Shown here: positions 14,668 to 16,261 of the stretch, piece after piece
Layout: every line of letters starts with the position of its first letter
How positions within the stretch are numbered: the first letter of the stretch is position 1
Assembly: GCA_946612185.1 (NCBI GenBank)
Contig: CAMOEP010000016.1
Coordinates: forward strand, 1 to 16,261
Direction: 5' to 3'
From: an uncultured Ruminococcus sp.
GTDB lineage: Bacteria; Bacillota; Clostridia; Oscillospirales; Ruminococcaceae
DNA: 16,261 nucleotides
The notes under the pieces: model-generated
What the model was told of the DNA's origin: nothing
Databases searched by the model: none
What the model saw: the letters and a program-made list of their open reading frames with translations, nothing else
Translations under genes and position numbers: made by a program

Positions 14668-16261
14668 GTGAAATAAGGATAAAGGTGAACCAGACTGAAA
14701 AGGATATACCGGAAAAGCTTATTCATGAGGACTTTTTCCGTATAGCTAAAGAGTCACCTGACAGATGTGCAGTAGTACAGCGCAACGATAAGGGCGGATA
14801 CGATTCGTTCACATACGGACAGATCGCAGACAAGGCTCTCAGATACAGCGCATGGCTCACAGAAAACGGAGTGGGCGAGGGCAGCATTGTTGCAGCCGCC
14901 CTTGAAAAGAGTGCGGAGTACATCAGCGCTATCATGGGCATACTTGCCGCAGGATGCGCATACCTGCCCATGAGTTCCACCGTACCTGACGAGAGAAGAA
15001 AGTACATCTGCGAGAAAGCGCAGGTGAAATATACCATTACCACCGACGAAAGAGCCGACTTTTTCAAGGGACTTGGCATCAGCGTAATAACTCCCGAAGA
15101 TGCAGCGAAAGTCACAGCCGCTCAGGGGATAAAGGAAATATCCCCAAAAAGTACAGCCTATACTATATTCACCTCAGGCACAACAGGTCAGCCAAAAGGC
15201 GTTGAGATACAGCATTTTGCGGCACATAACACCATTGCAGACATAAACGACCGTTTTGGAGTGACTGAAAACGACAGCGTATTTGCAGTCTCCGAGATAG
15301 ATTTCGACCTGTCAGTGTACGACGTTTTCGGACTTCTCTCCGCAGGCGGAAAGGTAGTCATCTCCGACAGGGGAATGAAGAAAGAAGCCGGACTCTGGAC
15401 GGAAGTTATCGCACATGAGGGAGTGACAGTCTGGAACTCAGTACCCATGCTTCTGGAAATGCTTCTTTGCGCCGACACGGATAACCGTGCAGTAAAGGGA
15501 ATGAAGCTTATCATGGTGTCCGGTGACTGGGTATACCCCTCACTGGTCAGCAAAGTTCGCAGCATGAACGCCGATACTCAGATGATTGCCCTGGGCGGTG
15601 CGACTGAGGCATCTATCTGGTCGAACTACTTCAACGCTGGCAGAGATACCGATGAAAGCTGGAAGTCAGTACCCTACGGTGTTCCGCTGAGCAATCAGAA
15701 GTACAGGATAGTTGACGAGAATATGCACGACTGCGAGGACAATACCCCCGGCGAGATACTCATAGGCGGAAAGGGCGTAGCAAAGGGATATGTTAATATG
15801 CCTGAGCTGACTGCTGAGAGGTTCATCACTGACGGCGGCGAGCGATGGTACAGAACAGGCGACAAGGGTATGTACTGGTCTGACGGAAATATCGAGTTTC
15901 TGGGCAGACTTGACGACCAGGTGAAGTTCGGCGGATACCGTGTGGAACTTGGCGAGATAACAAGAAAACTTATCGCCCATGAGAGTATCAGAAATGCGTA
16001 TACTATCATGGTACAGAAGAATACAAAGCAGTTCCTTGCGTCAGTTATCGTGGAAGCCGATGACGGAAGCAGATGCACACCTGTAATGACCGGCGAGCCT
16101 GACGGACACAGGAACGAGATAGTTGCCCAGCAGAACAATGTGGTAAAGACGTTCCTTGCAGACCTTCTGAAACTGGAGGAGAACCTTCCCTGCACAGCCG
16201 GTGAACTTTTTGAAAAGCTTGGCTATGATGATGAGTACCGCCGTATCTTCGGCTACTGGCT
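14661..16261 (+). CDS. NRPS starting with a cysteine-type A domain, probably interrupted by a methyltransferase (3' end outside window)
   Basis: 533 full codons are visible and the frame runs off the right edge. There is no condensation or Cy domain in front: NQTEKDIPEKLIHEDFF (10-26) already corresponds to the Cy-A linker of the other two synthases. A-domain motifs: FTSGTTGQPKG (170-180), FDLSVYD with D216, VTVWNSVP, VSGDW, GGATEASIWSNY, YRTGD, and GRLDDQVKFGGYRVE from 415. The pocket reads D-L-Y-N-M-S-L-I-W, the same as in the NRPS at 588, so cysteine is expected; the tenth residue (the A10 lysine) is not reached. After A8 the chain does not move to A10 but to a helical stretch ending YDDEYRRIFGYWL. 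This resembles the entry to the embedded methyltransferases of PchE/PchF-type proteins. It probably supplies Cys to the orphan Cy at the end of the PKS/NRPS. Confidence 0.9.
   Translation, partial: MLSEIRIKVNQTEKDIPEKLIHEDFFRIAKESPDRCAVVQRNDKGGYDSFTYGQIADKALRYSAWLTENGVGEGSIVAAALEKSAEYISAIMGILAAGCAYLPMSSTVPDERRKYICEKAQVKYTITTDERADFFKGLGISVITPEDAAKVTAAQGIKEISPKSTAYTIFTSGTTGQPKGVEIQHFAAHNTIADINDRFGVTENDSVFAVSEIDFDLSVYDVFGLLSAGGKVVISDRGMKKEAGLWTEVIAHEGVTVWNSVPMLLEMLLCADTDNRAVKGMKLIMVSGDWVYPSLVSKVRSMNADTQMIALGGATEASIWSNYFNAGRDTDESWKSVPYGVPLSNQKYRIVDENMHDCEDNTPGEILIGGKGVAKGYVNMPELTAERFITDGGERWYRTGDKGMYWSDGNIEFLGRLDDQVKFGGYRVELGEITRKLIAHESIRNAYTIMVQKNTKQFLASVIVEADDGSRCTPVMTGEPDGHRNEIVAQQNNVVKTFLADLLKLEENLPCTAGELFEKLGYDDEYRRIFGYW

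Noticed and set aside
1..16261. CRISPR arrays, tRNA/rRNA genes, Fur-type operators
   Set aside because: No spaced direct repeats, RNA gene signatures or convincing operator palindromes were seen.

Overview
The window is part of one biosynthetic gene cluster, with every gene on the + strand and cut at both ends. It encodes a hybrid polyketide/non-ribosomal peptide assembly line of the yersiniabactin/pyochelin kind: three condensation-cyclisation (Cy) domains, three adenylation (A) domains with cysteine-type binding pockets, a malonyl-type PKS module, a thiazolinyl imide reductase, a type II thioesterase and an Sfp-type phosphopantetheinyl transferase. GC is about half by eye, Ile ATA codons are frequent, Shine-Dalgarno sites are strong, and the intergenic repeats begin TAAGGCAACAC. 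This suggests an anaerobic Bacillota such as a Ruminococcus relative. That is an inference; no taxonomic marker gene is present.

Layout: (1) 1-575, the C-terminal half of a thiazolinyl imide reductase. (2) 588-5234, a terminating NRPS: TubC-like docking, Cy, A(Cys) carrying a shrunken methyltransferase-like insert, carrier (T), thioesterase (TE). (3) 5235-5479, a 245-base gap holding a 178-bp MITE-like imperfect palindrome, a small hairpin and a strong ribosome site. (4) 5480-13138, a PKS/NRPS: KS-AT-ACP, Cy-A(Cys)-T, an internal TubC-like domain and a final unpaired Cy. (5) 13135-13173, a 39-base perfect-arm palindrome that is an internally deleted copy of the 178-bp element and supplies the stop codon of the PKS/NRPS gene. 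(6) 13193-13969, type II thioesterase. (7) 13966-14667, phosphopantetheinyl transferase. (8) 14661 to the right edge, a protein that starts directly with a third A(Cys) domain and appears to be entering an embedded methyltransferase.

How the genes may work together (inference from domain logic): the phosphopantetheinyl transferase arms the carriers. A starter unit from outside the window is extended by one malonate on KS-AT-ACP; no ketoreductase is present. A first Cys is added and cyclised by Cy-A-T. A second Cys is probably added by the orphan Cy working with the separate A protein at 14661. The last Cys is added and the chain released by Cy-A-T-TE. The reductase would turn one thiazoline into a thiazolidine, and the type II thioesterase would clear blocked carriers. 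The likely product is a thiazoline-rich, metal-binding small molecule, but its starter and exact structure cannot be read from this window. Gene order does not follow assembly order, because the terminating module lies upstream of the PKS.

The most notable features are the Cy/A module split across two genes by a repeat and two enzyme genes, the two related repeat copies explained by a CACC-to-CACC deletion, and the methyltransferase remnant in the first A domain.
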